Assembly: GCF_902859915.1 (NCBI RefSeq)
Contig: NZ_CADIKK010000034.1
Coordinates: 1 to 64,000 of the forward strand
Origin: Paraburkholderia ultramafica
Lineage (GTDB): Bacteria > Pseudomonadota > Gammaproteobacteria > Burkholderiales > Burkholderiaceae
Reading direction: 5' to 3'
DNA: 64,000 bases
The notes under the pieces were generated by a model. That model was not told the origin of the DNA. It made no database searches and was given only the letters and a program-made list of their open reading frames with translations. Made by a program: the position numbers and the translations under genes. Positions 51,777 to 61,171 of the stretch are shown piece after piece (positions within the stretch are counted from its first letter, which is position 1; each line of letters begins with the position of its first letter).

Positions 51777-51870
51777 TGGCGGAGACGGAGGGATTCGAAC
51801 CCTCGATCCAGGTTTTGGCCCAGATGCTCCCTTAGCAGGGGAGTGCCTTCGACCTCTCGGCCACGTCTCC
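51777..51870 (-). tRNA. tRNA-Ser(GCT)
   Basis: The minus strand reads GGAGACG at the 5' end pairing with CGTCTCC before the discriminator G and an encoded CCA. The anticodon loop is CTGCTAA, giving GCT for AGC/AGT codons. The T arm (GGTTCGAATCC) and a long variable arm fit a class II serine tRNA. Its 3' end borders the accessory region and is the likely integration site of P4-type islands. No second copy of the 3' end was noticed in the window. Confidence 0.95.
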
Positions 51871-52010
51871 CAAACTTTCTGTCGCACAGGGAGTCAGTGC
51901 GACGAAGCCAAGATAATAACGGGCCGAACCGCCAAGGTCAATGTCTGACGAACACTTTTTGTGCCAGCTTTGTCACTGCCGACGCAATTTGTTCACTTTG
52001 GCCGTGCAAA

Positions 52011-52042
52011 ACAAACGGGGCGCAACGCTACGCCCCGGTTGT
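52011..52042 (-). terminator. Terminator after lysC
   Basis: The minus strand has GGGGCG-TAGCGTTG-CGCCCC followed by GTTTGTTTT, 10-35 nt past the lysC stop. Confidence 0.75.
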
Positions 52043-52051
52043 TCATGCAAT

Positions 52052-53302
52052 TTACGCCTGATCCAGTTCGAACGCCTTATGCAGCGCGCGCACGGCGAGT
52101 TCCATGTACTTCTCGTCGATCAACACCGAAATCTTGATTTCGGACGTCGAGATCATCTGGATGTTGATGCCCTCTTCCGACAGCGTGCGGAACATCGTGC
52201 TCGCGATGCCGACGTGCGAACGCATGCCGACGCCGACCACCGACACCTTCGACACCTTCGGATCGCCCAGCACCTGCTCGGCCTGCACGTGACCCTTCAC
52301 CTGGCCCGTGAGGATGTCCATTGCGCGCTGATAGTCGCCACGACCAACCGTGAACGTGAACGCCGTCTTGCCTTCGACGCTCTGGTTCTGGATGATCATG
52401 TCGACGTCGATATTCGCATCCGCCACCGGGCCGAGAATCTGATACGCGATGCCCGGCTTGTCGGGCACACCCATCACGGCGATACGAGCTTCGTCGCGCT
52501 GAAACGCGATGCCCGAGATGACTGCTTTTTCCATGGTCTCGTCTTCTTCAAAAGTAATCAGGGTGCCCGACTTCATTTCAGCGTCGAGCGGCATCAGCGG
52601 ATCGGTCAGGCTCGACAGCACGCGCGTCTTCACCTGATATTTGCCGGCGAATTCCACCGAACGGATCTGCAGCACCTTCGAACCCAGGCTGGCCATTTCC
52701 AGCATCTCTTCGAACGTCACGCGGTCGAGCCGGCGCGCCTCTTCGACCACGCGCGGGTCGGTCGTGTACACGCCGTCGACGTCCGTGTAAATCAGGCACT
52801 CATCGGCCTTCAGCGCGGCCGCGACCGCGACCGCCGACGTATCCGAACCGCCGCGGCCGAGCGTGGTGATGTGGCCGTCAGGATCGATGCCCTGGAAGCC
52901 GGTGATCACCACCACTCTGCCCGCATCGAGATCGCGCAGCACGCGCTCGCCGTCGATGTCGCTGATACGCGCTTTCGTGAACGCGCTATCCGTTTTGACC
53001 GGCACTTGCCAGCCGGTATAGCTGACCGCGTCGACGCCGGCTTCCTGCAGCGCGATGGCGAGCAGCCCCGAGCTGACCTGCTCGCCGGTGGCGGCGATCA
53101 TGTCGAGTTCGCGCGGGCTCGGTTGAGTCGTGATTTCTTTCGCGAGACCGAGCAAGCGGTTGGTTTCGCCGGACATCGCCGACGGCACGACGACCATCTT
53201 GTGGCCGGCCTTATGCCATTTCGCGACGCGCCTGGCGACGTTCTTGATGCGCTCGACCGAGCCCATCGAGGTGCCGCCGTATTTATGTACGATGAGTGCC
53301 AT
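52052..53302 (-). CDS. lysC: Aspartate kinase
   Basis: The 416-residue enzyme begins MALIVHKYGGTSMGSVERIK with the KYGGTS ATP/aspartate site. It has TTLGRGGSDTSAVAVAAAL and DVDGVYTTDPR in the kinase domain, and two C-terminal ACT domains (AVMGVPDKPGIAYQILGPV, VVGVGMRSHVGIASTMF). It phosphorylates aspartate as the first step to lysine, threonine and methionine, and the ACT pair gives feedback control. It is at its usual position upstream of tRNA-Ser in this group. Confidence 0.97.
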   Translation of the reverse strand: MALIVHKYGGTSMGSVERIKNVARRVAKWHKAGHKMVVVPSAMSGETNRLLGLAKEITTQPSPRELDMIAATGEQVSSGLLAIALQEAGVDAVSYTGWQVPVKTDSAFTKARISDIDGERVLRDLDAGRVVVITGFQGIDPDGHITTLGRGGSDTSAVAVAAALKADECLIYTDVDGVYTTDPRVVEEARRLDRVTFEEMLEMASLGSKVLQIRSVEFAGKYQVKTRVLSSLTDPLMPLDAEMKSGTLITFEEDETMEKAVISGIAFQRDEARIAVMGVPDKPGIAYQILGPVADANIDVDMIIQNQSVEGKTAFTFTVGRGDYQRAMDILTGQVKGHVQAEQVLGDPKVSKVSVVGVGMRSHVGIASTMFRTLSEEGINIQMISTSEIKISVLIDEKYMELAVRALHKAFELDQA

Positions 53303-53674
53303 TGTCGTTCTGAACTGGAAGAGAAACCGCGCTGGCGCGCTGGAGACAACCGCACAAAAGCACAGGAGCGCAACGTCTTGTGAACGACGGCAAAGTGTGT
53401 GGCGGCGTAAATGCAGCGCGCGTGCAGCACGCGCGGGCTTGCCCGGGAATGATCGCTAGTGGCTTAACGGAAAACGACGGATCACGCTCGCAACCGGCGA
53501 TAGCGACAAAAGCGACGGCGAAATCGGGTCGGGCAAACAAGTAAACGTACCCGATTGAGCGCAAAAAGACAAGCCGCGGCGGCCATCGAAAGGCGCGGAA
53601 GCGAGGCTGCAAAGGCTTGTTTCGTGCGGATTTGCGCCCTGTTCGGGGGCTCGCCACGCAGTCTGACCGGCCGG
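53303..53674. other. Spacer between tilS and lysC
   Basis: No gene. It contains a long GC dyad (cgcgcgtgc-agcacgcgcg near 53418-53436) and the lysC promoter region. A 30-nt purine-rich part follows the tilS stop; no clear T-run terminator. Confidence 0.4.
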
Positions 53675-55159
53675 TCAGGCGATCAGCAGATCTTCGCGCC
53701 AGATGATCCGGATGCGCTGTGCGGTGGTGTCCGCCGGTTCGTGCAAGGCCGCGCGGTTCACGCCGAGCAGCGGCACGAACAGCAATTCGTCGCCGAGATA
53801 AAGCAGCGGCACATCGCGCTTCCATGCGGGAATGCCGCGCTCCTGGAACAGGTTCTTCAAGGTTCGCGTCGGCGCACCGGGCGCGTCGCCGGTGCGCATC
53901 CGTTCGCCGCCGCTGCGCGATCGCGCGCTCAACAAGGCGCGGTGCAGGACGCTGGCGGGAATGGCGTCGCGCCCGGATGCACTGGCGTCGGCGTTGACGT
54001 CAGAGGCGGCTTTGCCCGCATCGCCAGCACCCGGGGCCACCACCGCAAACACAAATGTGCCCCGCCACTGCGGCAAACGCCAGATCGATTCACCCTGCCA
54101 CGCGAGTTCACTCATCTCGCGCGCGGCGAGCGCGGTTTCATCGGCGGGCTCGCTGCTGTCGCCCGCTTCCCAATAAACGAGGCCGCGATAGCTGCGCAAC
54201 GCATGACCCGCATGATCGATACGCAGACGATGCCCGTCGCCCGCTGCGCCGACTTCGCGCAACTGCCGCAGCGCATCGGTCAGGCGCGCGCTCGATGCCG
54301 CCACGAGACCCAGCGTGCGCATCCAGTAGCGCATCAGGTTGAGTGCGCGATCGTCGTCGAGCGCGAGCAGCGCGTCATGCGAAAGCGCTCGCCCTTCGTC
54401 CTGCGACGCCGCGTCCATGTCGATGCGCGCGAGCGCGTCGAGCAAACGCTGCGCCGACGCCGCATGCGCGGCCGTGCGCGCGAGCGCGTCGCGAAAGCCA
54501 GGAAAGTGGACGACCAACGCCGGCGTCACCTCGTGACGCAACGCATTGCGCGCGTAGCGAATGTCCGCGTTCGACTCGTCGTCGATCCAGTGCAGCGCAC
54601 GCGCGCTCGCGTATTGCTCGAGTTGCGCGCGCAGCAGATGTAGCAAGGGCCGCACGCGCGCCGCGCACGCACCCGCCGCCAGAAACTCGGGCGCCATCGC
54701 CGCAAGTCCCGCGAGACCCGCGCCACGCAGCAATTGCAGCAGCACGGTTTCCGCCTGATCGTCCGCGTGTTGCGCAAGCCATAGCGTGCGAACGCCGCGC
54801 GCCGCGCACATCGCGTCCAACGCGCGATAACGCGCATCGCGCGCCGCCGCCTCGACGCTCACGCCCGTGTCGCGCGACACCTCGACGCGTCGCGCGTCGA
54901 ATTCGACGCCACGCTCCTGCGCAAACGCCTGACAATGCGTGAGCCACGCGTCCGCATGCGGGCTCAGCCCATGATGCACATGCAGCGCGACACAACGCGA
55001 CGCACCCGCGACGCGCACCGCGGCATCGAGCAACACACTCGAATCGACACCGCCGCTGAACGCCACCGCAATGCGCGCGCCTGGCGCAAGCGCGGACAGC
55101 GCCAAGCCGACCGCCTCGATAACGAGGTGGTCGGCGGGCGTTTCGGCGGTGGTGGTCAC
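53675..55159 (-). CDS. tilS: tRNA(Ile)-lysidine synthase
   Basis: The PP-loop SGGVDS (residues 35-40) opens the N-type ATP pyrophosphatase domain, and LWLAQHADDQAETVLLQLLR is the second TilS signature. The 494-residue length includes the C-terminal tRNA-binding domains (TRTLKNLFQERGIPAWKRDV). TilS attaches lysine to C34 of the minor tRNA-Ile, so that it reads AUA. It lies 48 nt after accA on the same strand, as in related genomes. Confidence 0.95.
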   Translation of the reverse strand: MTTTAETPADHLVIEAVGLALSALAPGARIAVAFSGGVDSSVLLDAAVRVAGASRCVALHVHHGLSPHADAWLTHCQAFAQERGVEFDARRVEVSRDTGVSVEAAARDARYRALDAMCAARGVRTLWLAQHADDQAETVLLQLLRGAGLAGLAAMAPEFLAAGACAARVRPLLHLLRAQLEQYASARALHWIDDESNADIRYARNALRHEVTPALVVHFPGFRDALARTAAHAASAQRLLDALARIDMDAASQDEGRALSHDALLALDDDRALNLMRYWMRTLGLVAASSARLTDALRQLREVGAAGDGHRLRIDHAGHALRSYRGLVYWEAGDSSEPADETALAAREMSELAWQGESIWRLPQWRGTFVFAVVAPGAGDAGKAASDVNADASASGRDAIPASVLHRALLSARSRSGGERMRTGDAPGAPTRTLKNLFQERGIPAWKRDVPLLYLGDELLFVPLLGVNRAALHEPADTTAQRIRIIWREDLLIA

Positions 55160-55207
55160 GTCGCTAGCGCGCGAAGCGCCGAAGGACGAAAGAGAACGCG
55201 CGCGGGC

Positions 55208-56179
55208 TTACGCACCCGGCGTCGTTTCCTTGAACTTGCCGTACGACATCAACCGCTCGAAACGGCGTTGACGCAGGTCGTTGATGCTCATCCCCTGGAA
55301 CTGGCGCAGCGAGTCGGCGAGCGCACGGCGCAGCATCGCGGCCATGCCCTTCGGATCGCGATGCGCGCCGCCGAGCGGCTCGTTGACGATCTTGTCGATC
55401 AGGCCCAGCGCCTTCAGACGATGCGCGGTCAGGCCGAGCGCTTCCGCGGCTTCCGGCGCTTTCGCGGCGCTCTTCCACAGAATCGAGGCGCAGCCTTCCG
55501 GCGAAATCACCGAGTAGGTCGAGAACTGCAGCATCAGCACGCTATCGCCGACAGCGATCGCGAGCGCGCCGCCCGAACCGCCCTCGCCGATGATCGTCGC
55601 GATCAGCGGCGTCTTCAGCTCGGCCATCACGTACAGATTGCGGCCGATCGCTTCCGACTGGCCGCGCTCTTCCGCGCCGATGCCCGGATAAGCGCCCGGC
55701 GTGTCGATGAACGTGAAGATCGGCAGGCCGAATTTTTCGGCGAGACGCATCAGACGCTCGGCCTTGCGATAGCCTTCCGGACGCGGCATGCCGAAGTTGC
55801 GCAGCGCGCGCTCCTTCGTGTCGCGGCCCTTCTGATGGCCGATCACCATGCAGGCCTGGCCGTTGAAACGCGCGAGGCCACCGACGATCGACAGGTCGTC
55901 CGCATAGTTGCGGTCGCCATGCAGTTCGTGGAAATCGGTGAACAGCTCGTTCACGTAGTCGAACGTGTACGGGCGCTGCGGATGACGGGCGATTTGCGAA
56001 ACCTGCCACGGCGTGAGGTTCGCGTACAGATCTTTGGTGAGCTGTTGACTCTTCTTGGACAGCCGCTCGATCTCTTCCGAAATATCGACGGCCGAATCGT
56101 CCTGCACGAAGCGCAATTCTTCGATCTTCGCTTCGAGTTCAGCGATCGGCTGTTCGAAATCCAGAAAGGTGGTCTTCAT
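55208..56179 (-). CDS. accA: Acetyl-CoA carboxylase carboxyltransferase alpha subunit
   Basis: The 323-residue protein starts MKTTFLDFEQPIAELEAKIE and has the carboxyltransferase core: FTFIDTPGAYPGIGAEERGQ, IGEGGSGGALAIAVGD and SPEGCASILWK. It is the normal AccA length. With AccD it transfers the carboxyl group from biotin to acetyl-CoA for fatty acid synthesis. It precedes tilS, probably in one transcript. Confidence 0.97.
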   Translation of the reverse strand: MKTTFLDFEQPIAELEAKIEELRFVQDDSAVDISEEIERLSKKSQQLTKDLYANLTPWQVSQIARHPQRPYTFDYVNELFTDFHELHGDRNYADDLSIVGGLARFNGQACMVIGHQKGRDTKERALRNFGMPRPEGYRKAERLMRLAEKFGLPIFTFIDTPGAYPGIGAEERGQSEAIGRNLYVMAELKTPLIATIIGEGGSGGALAIAVGDSVLMLQFSTYSVISPEGCASILWKSAAKAPEAAEALGLTAHRLKALGLIDKIVNEPLGGAHRDPKGMAAMLRRALADSLRQFQGMSINDLRQRRFERLMSYGKFKETTPGA

Positions 56180-56303
56180 TGGTTGTAATCCTTGGACTTA
56201 CCGGCAGCGCGTATTCTAACCGCGCGCGCCGATGTCAAAACCATCTCGCAACTATCGAACTCCAATATTCGATAGTTTTTGAAACGGCCTCGCTTTTTCT
56301 TCT

Positions 56304-57356
56304 TCAGTAGTCGACCGGCAACGGATCGAGACTACGCCACATATACCAGGTGGCGACGGTACGCCACGGCTCCCAGTTCGCGGCGACCTCGCGCGCTTCG
56401 CTGCGCGTCACCGGTTCGCCGCTGAAATAATTGACGCTGATGGCGCGGATCAGGCCGAGGTCGTCGAGCGGCAGCACATCGGGACGCGACAGATTGAAGA
56501 TCAGGAACATCTCCGCGGTCCAGCGGCCGATGCCGCGAATCTGCGTGAGTTCGGCGACCACCGCCTCGTCTTCCATCGACGTCCATTTGCCGACGTGCAA
56601 CGCACCCGACACGAAATGCTGCGCGAGATCGAGCACATACTCGGCCTTGCGCCTGGACAACCCGCACGCGGTCAGCTTCTCCTGACCGAGCTTGATGAAC
56701 TGCTGCGGCACCAGCTTCGGACACGCGGCTTCAACTTTCGTCCACGCCGCCTGGGCCGACGCGACCGAAATCTGCTGCCCCACCACCGAGCGCGCGAGCG
56801 TGACGAACGGATCGCCGCGGCTCAGCAGATGCACCGGGCCGAACTTCGGAATCAGCTTCTTCAGAATACGGTCGCGCTTGACGAGGTCCGCACACGCCTT
56901 GTCCCAATACGCCGGACGCGTGACCTCAGGCGTGAGGCCGCCGACCTGCACCGGCACCGCGACTTCGCTCGCGCTCGCCGCTTCGCCGCCGGCGCTCGCC
57001 GTCGCGCGCGTCTTGCGCACGACTTCGCCTGCATTCGTATCGCGCGCCAGCTCCTGCACGTCGCCTGCCAGCTCAGCCGGCAATGCGCCATTGCCTTTCA
57101 CACGCGACGCTTTGGCGCGCTTCGCAGCCGGCGCGTGCGCCGACGTGCCGTTGAGCGCACGCTTGACCACGGCTCTTTTCACTGCCCCCGCCGCTGCGCC
57201 CGCTCCAGTCTTCGCCGCCACTCCGGTGGCTTTCGACGATGCTTTCTGTACCGCGCCGCTGCCCGCGCGAGCCGACGTGCGTGTCGACTTTGCCGCGGCT
57301 GCCGCGTTTGTTTGAGACGTGGCTCGTTTAGCCGGCGTCTTCGTGGCCGTTGCCAT
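56304..57356 (-). CDS. DNA-3-methyladenine glycosylase (AlkA/HhH-GPD family) with basic tail
   Basis: The catalytic part (from about residue 135) has the helix-hairpin-helix IRGIGRWTAEMFLIFNLSRP with the catalytic Asp in LPLDDLGL, and the SVVGQQISVASAQAAWTKVE motif. The N-terminal 110 residues are Ala/Lys/Thr-rich (KTPAKRATSQTNAAAAAKST), resembling histone-H1-like tails, and may bind DNA non-specifically. It removes alkylated bases in base-excision repair. The tail is longer than in E. coli AlkA, which lacks it. Confidence 0.9.
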   Translation of the reverse strand: MATATKTPAKRATSQTNAAAAAKSTRTSARAGSGAVQKASSKATGVAAKTGAGAAAGAVKRAVVKRALNGTSAHAPAAKRAKASRVKGNGALPAELAGDVQELARDTNAGEVVRKTRATASAGGEAASASEVAVPVQVGGLTPEVTRPAYWDKACADLVKRDRILKKLIPKFGPVHLLSRGDPFVTLARSVVGQQISVASAQAAWTKVEAACPKLVPQQFIKLGQEKLTACGLSRRKAEYVLDLAQHFVSGALHVGKWTSMEDEAVVAELTQIRGIGRWTAEMFLIFNLSRPDVLPLDDLGLIRAISVNYFSGEPVTRSEAREVAANWEPWRTVATWYMWRSLDPLPVDY

Positions 57357-57403
57357 CCTGCCTCCTGCCTGGCGAGTCGATCAGAGGGAAGTACGAGGTG
57401 CGC

Positions 57404-58798
57404 TCACACGCGCCGCCACTCGGTCAACCCGCCGGGTTTGTCTTCAAGTGCAACGCCGGCCTCGAGCAATTCGGCCCGGATCCGGTCTGCTGCCGCATAG
57501 TCTTTCGCCTGCTTGGCGGCCACGCGCGCGGCGATCTTCGCTTCGATCGCGGCGGGCTCGAGCGCGCCAACGGCTGCGCCCGCGGCCTGTTGCAGGTATG
57601 CACGCGGGTCGCGGCCGAGCAGTCCGAGCACCGCGCCGAGCGAGCGCAATTGACGGGCCAGCGCGGGATCGCGCGTGCGGTTCACTTCAGTTGCCAACTC
57701 GAACAACACCGACACTGCCACCGGCGTGTTGAAGTCGTCGTTCATTGCCGTCTGGAAACGCTGCGCATGCGCTTCGTTCCAGTCGAGTTCCGCGGCGTCC
57801 GGCGTGACATCCTTCAACGCGGTGTACAAGCGCGTGAGGGCGTTGCGGGCGTCGTCGATATGCACGTCGCTGTAATTCAACGGCGAACGGTAATGCGCGC
57901 GCGCGATGAAAAAACGCACGACCTCTGCATCGTACTGCGCCAACACTTCGCGAATCGTAAAAAAATTGTTCAACGACTTCGACATCTTCTCATTGTCGAT
58001 CTGTACGTAGCCGTTGTGCATCCAGTAATTGACGAAGGTTTGACCGGTAGCAGCTTCACTTTGCGCGATTTCGTTTTCGTGGTGCGGAAACTGCAGGTCC
58101 TGGCCGCCGCCATGAATGTCAAACTGGTCGCCGAGCAACGTGCAGCCCATCGCCGAGCACTCGATATGCCAGCCGGGACGGCCGCGCCCGTACTTCGAGT
58201 CCCAGCCGGTGTCGGCGGGCTCTTCGGGCTTCGCCTGCTTCCACAGCACGAAGTCGAGCGGGTCCTGTTTCGCGTCGTTGGCCGCGACGCGTTCGCCCGC
58301 CCGCAGGTCTTCGAGCGACTTGCCCGAGAGCTTGCCGTAGCCGGCGAACTTGCGCACCGCGTAGTTGACGTCGCCGTCGCTCGCCTGGTACGCGTAGCCG
58401 TTGGCCGCGAGCGCCTCGATCATGCCGAGCATCTGTGGAATGAAGTCGGTTGCGCGCGGCTCGATGTCGGGCCGCTGGATGCCGAGCGCGTCCGCGTCTT
58501 CATGCAGCGCGTTGATGAAGCGGTCGGTCAGCGACTTGATCGTTTCGCCGTTCTCGACGGCGCGGCGGATGATCTTGTCGTCGATATCCGTGATGTTGCG
58601 CACGTAGGTCACGTCGTAGCCGAGCGTGCGCAGCCAGCGCTGCACGATGTCGAACACGACCATCACCCGCGCATGACCGACGTGACAATAGTCGTACACG
58701 GTCATCCCGCAGACGTACATCCGCACAACGCCTTCTTGCAGCGGCACGAAAGTTTGCTTGTCACGCGCGAGCGTGTTGTAGATGCGCAGTGATTCCAT
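57404..58798 (-). CDS. cysS: Cysteinyl-tRNA synthetase
   Basis: The 464-residue class I synthetase has the HIGH-type motif HVGHARVMVVFD after CGMTVYDYC (zinc ligand Cys), the WHIECSAMG zinc segment and the KMSKS loop (NEKMSKSLNNFF). It charges tRNA-Cys. It is divergent from the TPR protein gene with a 232-nt spacer. Confidence 0.97.
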   Translation of the reverse strand: MESLRIYNTLARDKQTFVPLQEGVVRMYVCGMTVYDYCHVGHARVMVVFDIVQRWLRTLGYDVTYVRNITDIDDKIIRRAVENGETIKSLTDRFINALHEDADALGIQRPDIEPRATDFIPQMLGMIEALAANGYAYQASDGDVNYAVRKFAGYGKLSGKSLEDLRAGERVAANDAKQDPLDFVLWKQAKPEEPADTGWDSKYGRGRPGWHIECSAMGCTLLGDQFDIHGGGQDLQFPHHENEIAQSEAATGQTFVNYWMHNGYVQIDNEKMSKSLNNFFTIREVLAQYDAEVVRFFIARAHYRSPLNYSDVHIDDARNALTRLYTALKDVTPDAAELDWNEAHAQRFQTAMNDDFNTPVAVSVLFELATEVNRTRDPALARQLRSLGAVLGLLGRDPRAYLQQAAGAAVGALEPAAIEAKIAARVAAKQAKDYAAADRIRAELLEAGVALEDKPGGLTEWRRV

Positions 58799-59030
58799 AG
58801 AGAACGGTGCGTGGGCCGAAAGAAATCCGCATTGTGTTTCATGCTCGCCGCGTCCCGCGAACCAGACGGCGGGTGCGTCGCATACAGCAAAACCGGTGCA
58901 GCTGGTGCGGCGGTCAGGCTGCGATCAAGGCGGAGACGACCACGAGTGGCGAAAAGACAGTTTGCGGTTCGACGGAACGCGCAGACCTTTTGTTAGAATG
59001 GGTCGGAGTATAACATCCAGACCCGAGCCT

Positions 59031-59822
59031 ATGAAACCTTCCAGCGGCCGCGCGCGCAGCGTTGCGACCCTCGCCGCGACGGCGTTCAGTGACGTCACGC
59101 GCGGCATTGCCCGCAACGCGACTCGCACCCTCGCCTTGCGCGTCACCGTGGCTGCGGCCCTTGCGGTCCTGCCGGCTGCAGCGGTCTATGCGCAGAAGGC
59201 CGCCGCGATGCCGCAAGGCCCCGCGGTGCGCGACAACACACCGGAAGTCGACGCGGCGATTGCGCAGAAAAACTGGGAAGCGTCGCTGACCCAGCTCGAC
59301 GCGCACATCGCGGCGAATCCGCGCGACGCCCAGGCGAAGTTCAAGCGCGCCACGGTGCTTGCCCACCTGAATCGCGACGACGAGGCCATTGCCGCCTTCA
59401 CCGAACTCACGCAGATGTACCCCGAGCTGCCCGAGCCCTATAACAACCTCGCTGCGCTTTACGCGAAGCAAGGCCATTTCGCCGAAGCACGCGTCGCGCT
59501 CGAAACGGCGACCAAGGTCAATCCGAGCTACGGTCTCGCGTTCGAGAATCTCGGCGACCTGTATCTGCGCATGGCCAATGAAGCGTACCGTCGCGCGCAG
59601 GGCCTCGGCAAGGCGAGCGCCACGACCACGCAGCGTCTCGCGGACATCCAGAAGATCGTCTCGCCGCCCAAGACCCGCACGCCGGCCAGGCCGTCCGTCG
59701 CCGCGCCGACGGACAACTACACGGCCCGCGCCACCTCGAACATGACGCAGACGCCGAGCTTCCAGTTCGGCGGGCCGAACGGCTCGCTCGCCATGCCGCC
59801 CTACATGGCACCGTCGCAGTAA
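59031..59822 (+). CDS. Secreted TPR-repeat protein
   Basis: The start at 59031 gives a 263-residue protein; the longer frame from 58782 is antisense to cysS. An N-terminal signal or anchor (LALRVTVAAALAVLPAAAVY, cut near AQK) precedes about three TPR units (AKFKRATVLAHLNRDDEAIA, PYNNLAALYAKQGHFAEARV, AFENLGDLYLRMANEAYRRA) and a disordered Ser/Pro tail. It probably scaffolds proteins in the periplasm. It lies 59 nt before ppiA on the same strand and may be cotranscribed. Confidence 0.88.
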   Translation: MKPSSGRARSVATLAATAFSDVTRGIARNATRTLALRVTVAAALAVLPAAAVYAQKAAAMPQGPAVRDNTPEVDAAIAQKNWEASLTQLDAHIAANPRDAQAKFKRATVLAHLNRDDEAIAAFTELTQMYPELPEPYNNLAALYAKQGHFAEARVALETATKVNPSYGLAFENLGDLYLRMANEAYRRAQGLGKASATTTQRLADIQKIVSPPKTRTPARPSVAAPTDNYTARATSNMTQTPSFQFGGPNGSLAMPPYMAPSQ

Positions 59823-59881
59823 CGCCGGCACGCTGCTGGCACGTTTCAGGCACCCCGTTTTTTCCAACCCCGAGGATCTTC

Positions 59882-60463
59882 ATGAAATGGTTGATGTTGG
59901 CGCTCGGCAGCGCCGCCCTGATCGCAAACGCACCCGCCTTTGCGCAGTCCGGTTCGCAAGCCGCGCATCCGTCCGTCCTCCTCAAGACATCGGAAGGCGA
60001 CATCCGCGTCGAGCTGTACCCTGAAAAAGCGCCGAAGACGGTCGCCAACTTTCTCGACTACGTGAAGTCCGGCCAGTACAGCGGTACGATCTTCCATCGC
60101 GTGATTCCGGGCTTCATGATTCAGGGCGGCGGTTACACGCAGAGCTTCGCCGAGAAGCCGACGCGCGCGCCGATTCCGCTTGAAAGCCGCAACGGTCTGA
60201 AGAACCTGACCGGCACGCTCGCGATGGCGCGCACCAGCGATCCGAATTCGGCCACCGCGCAATTCTTCATCAACACGGTGGACAATGCCGGCCTCGACTA
60301 TCCGAATCCGGACGGCAACGGCTACGCGGTGTTCGGTAAGGTGACGAGCGGCATGGACGTCGTGAAGAAGATCGAAGCCACGCCCACCACCACGCGCGGC
60401 CCGATGAGCGACGTGCCGAAAACGCCGATCGTGATCCAGTCGGCCACGGTGGTCGGCAAGTAG
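59882..60463 (+). CDS. ppiA: Periplasmic cyclophilin-type peptidyl-prolyl isomerase
   Basis: A signal peptide (MKWLMLALGSAALIANAPAF, cut after AQS) precedes the cyclophilin domain: YPEKAPKTVANFLDYVKSGQ, IFHRVIPGFMIQGGGYT with the catalytic Arg, and NSATAQFFINTVDN. It catalyses proline isomerisation during folding in the periplasm. Length 193 residues. The cytoplasmic paralogue follows 166 nt downstream. Confidence 0.95.
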   Translation: MKWLMLALGSAALIANAPAFAQSGSQAAHPSVLLKTSEGDIRVELYPEKAPKTVANFLDYVKSGQYSGTIFHRVIPGFMIQGGGYTQSFAEKPTRAPIPLESRNGLKNLTGTLAMARTSDPNSATAQFFINTVDNAGLDYPNPDGNGYAVFGKVTSGMDVVKKIEATPTTTRGPMSDVPKTPIVIQSATVVGK

Positions 60464-60629
60464 TACAGCAAGCAAGTAAGCGAGCGCGAGCGCACAGCCA
60501 CCCGAATCCGCACCCGAACGCACGCACCAGAACGCGTTAGTGCACAATCCACGCCCCGGCGCGGTCCGCCGTCAGCACATGACGACTCGCCGCGCCTTTT
60601 ACCCACCACGTTCATCAAAGGATTCCATC

Positions 60630-61124
60630 ATGGTTGAACTGCATACGAACCACGGCGTCATCAAACTCGAACTGGACGCTGAGAAGGCGCCGAAGTCGGT
60701 TGAGAACTTCCTCAACTACGTGAAGGCCGGCCACTACGACAACACGGTGTTTCACCGCGTAATCGACGGCTTCATGATCCAGGGCGGCGGTTTCGAACCC
60801 GGCATGAAGCAGAAGCCGACGGCCGAGCCGATCAACAACGAAGCGAACAACGGCCTGAAGAACGTCAACGGCTCGATCGCGATGGCTCGCACGAACGACC
60901 CGCATTCGGCTACCGCGCAATTCTTCATCAACGTGAACGACAACGACTTCCTGAACCACTCGTCGCCGACGCCGCAGGGCTGGGGCTACGCGGTGTTCGG
61001 CAAGGTGGTCGAAGGCATGGACGTGGTCGAGAAGATCAAGAAGGTCAAGACGGGTTCGAAGGGCTTCCATCAGGACGTGCCGGCCGACGACGTCGTGATC
61101 GAAAAAGCTGTGATCGTCGACTAA
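60630..61124 (+). CDS. ppiB: Cytoplasmic cyclophilin-type peptidyl-prolyl isomerase
   Basis: The start at 60630 is preceded by AAAGGATTCCATC; there is no signal peptide. The 164-residue protein matches PpiB: AEKAPKSVENFLNYVKAGHY, VFHRVIDGFMIQGGGFE, HSATAQFFINVNDNDFL and GWGYAVFGKVVEGMDVV. It is a duplicated partner of ppiA; the order ppiA-ppiB-lpxH is conserved in this group. Confidence 0.96.
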   Translation: MVELHTNHGVIKLELDAEKAPKSVENFLNYVKAGHYDNTVFHRVIDGFMIQGGGFEPGMKQKPTAEPINNEANNGLKNVNGSIAMARTNDPHSATAQFFINVNDNDFLNHSSPTPQGWGYAVFGKVVEGMDVVEKIKKVKTGSKGFHQDVPADDVVIEKAVIVD

Positions 61125-61171
61125 GCATCGACTGAGCGTCGATTCGTTCGAACTGAAATCAGGCACCTTCA

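Noticed and set aside
51777..51870. A second attachment site copied from the tRNA-Ser 3' end inside the window
   Set aside because: No second copy of the GGTTCGAATCC-containing end was noticed by eye; an exact search is needed to exclude a short or degenerate copy.
51941..53383. 480-codon plus-strand frame opposite lysC
   Set aside because: It is the mirror of a conserved aspartate kinase gene and has no domain or RBS.
53555..58792. Large plus-strand frames opposite tilS, accA, alkA-like and cysS
   Set aside because: All are antisense to conserved housekeeping genes; the codon pattern follows the minus strand.
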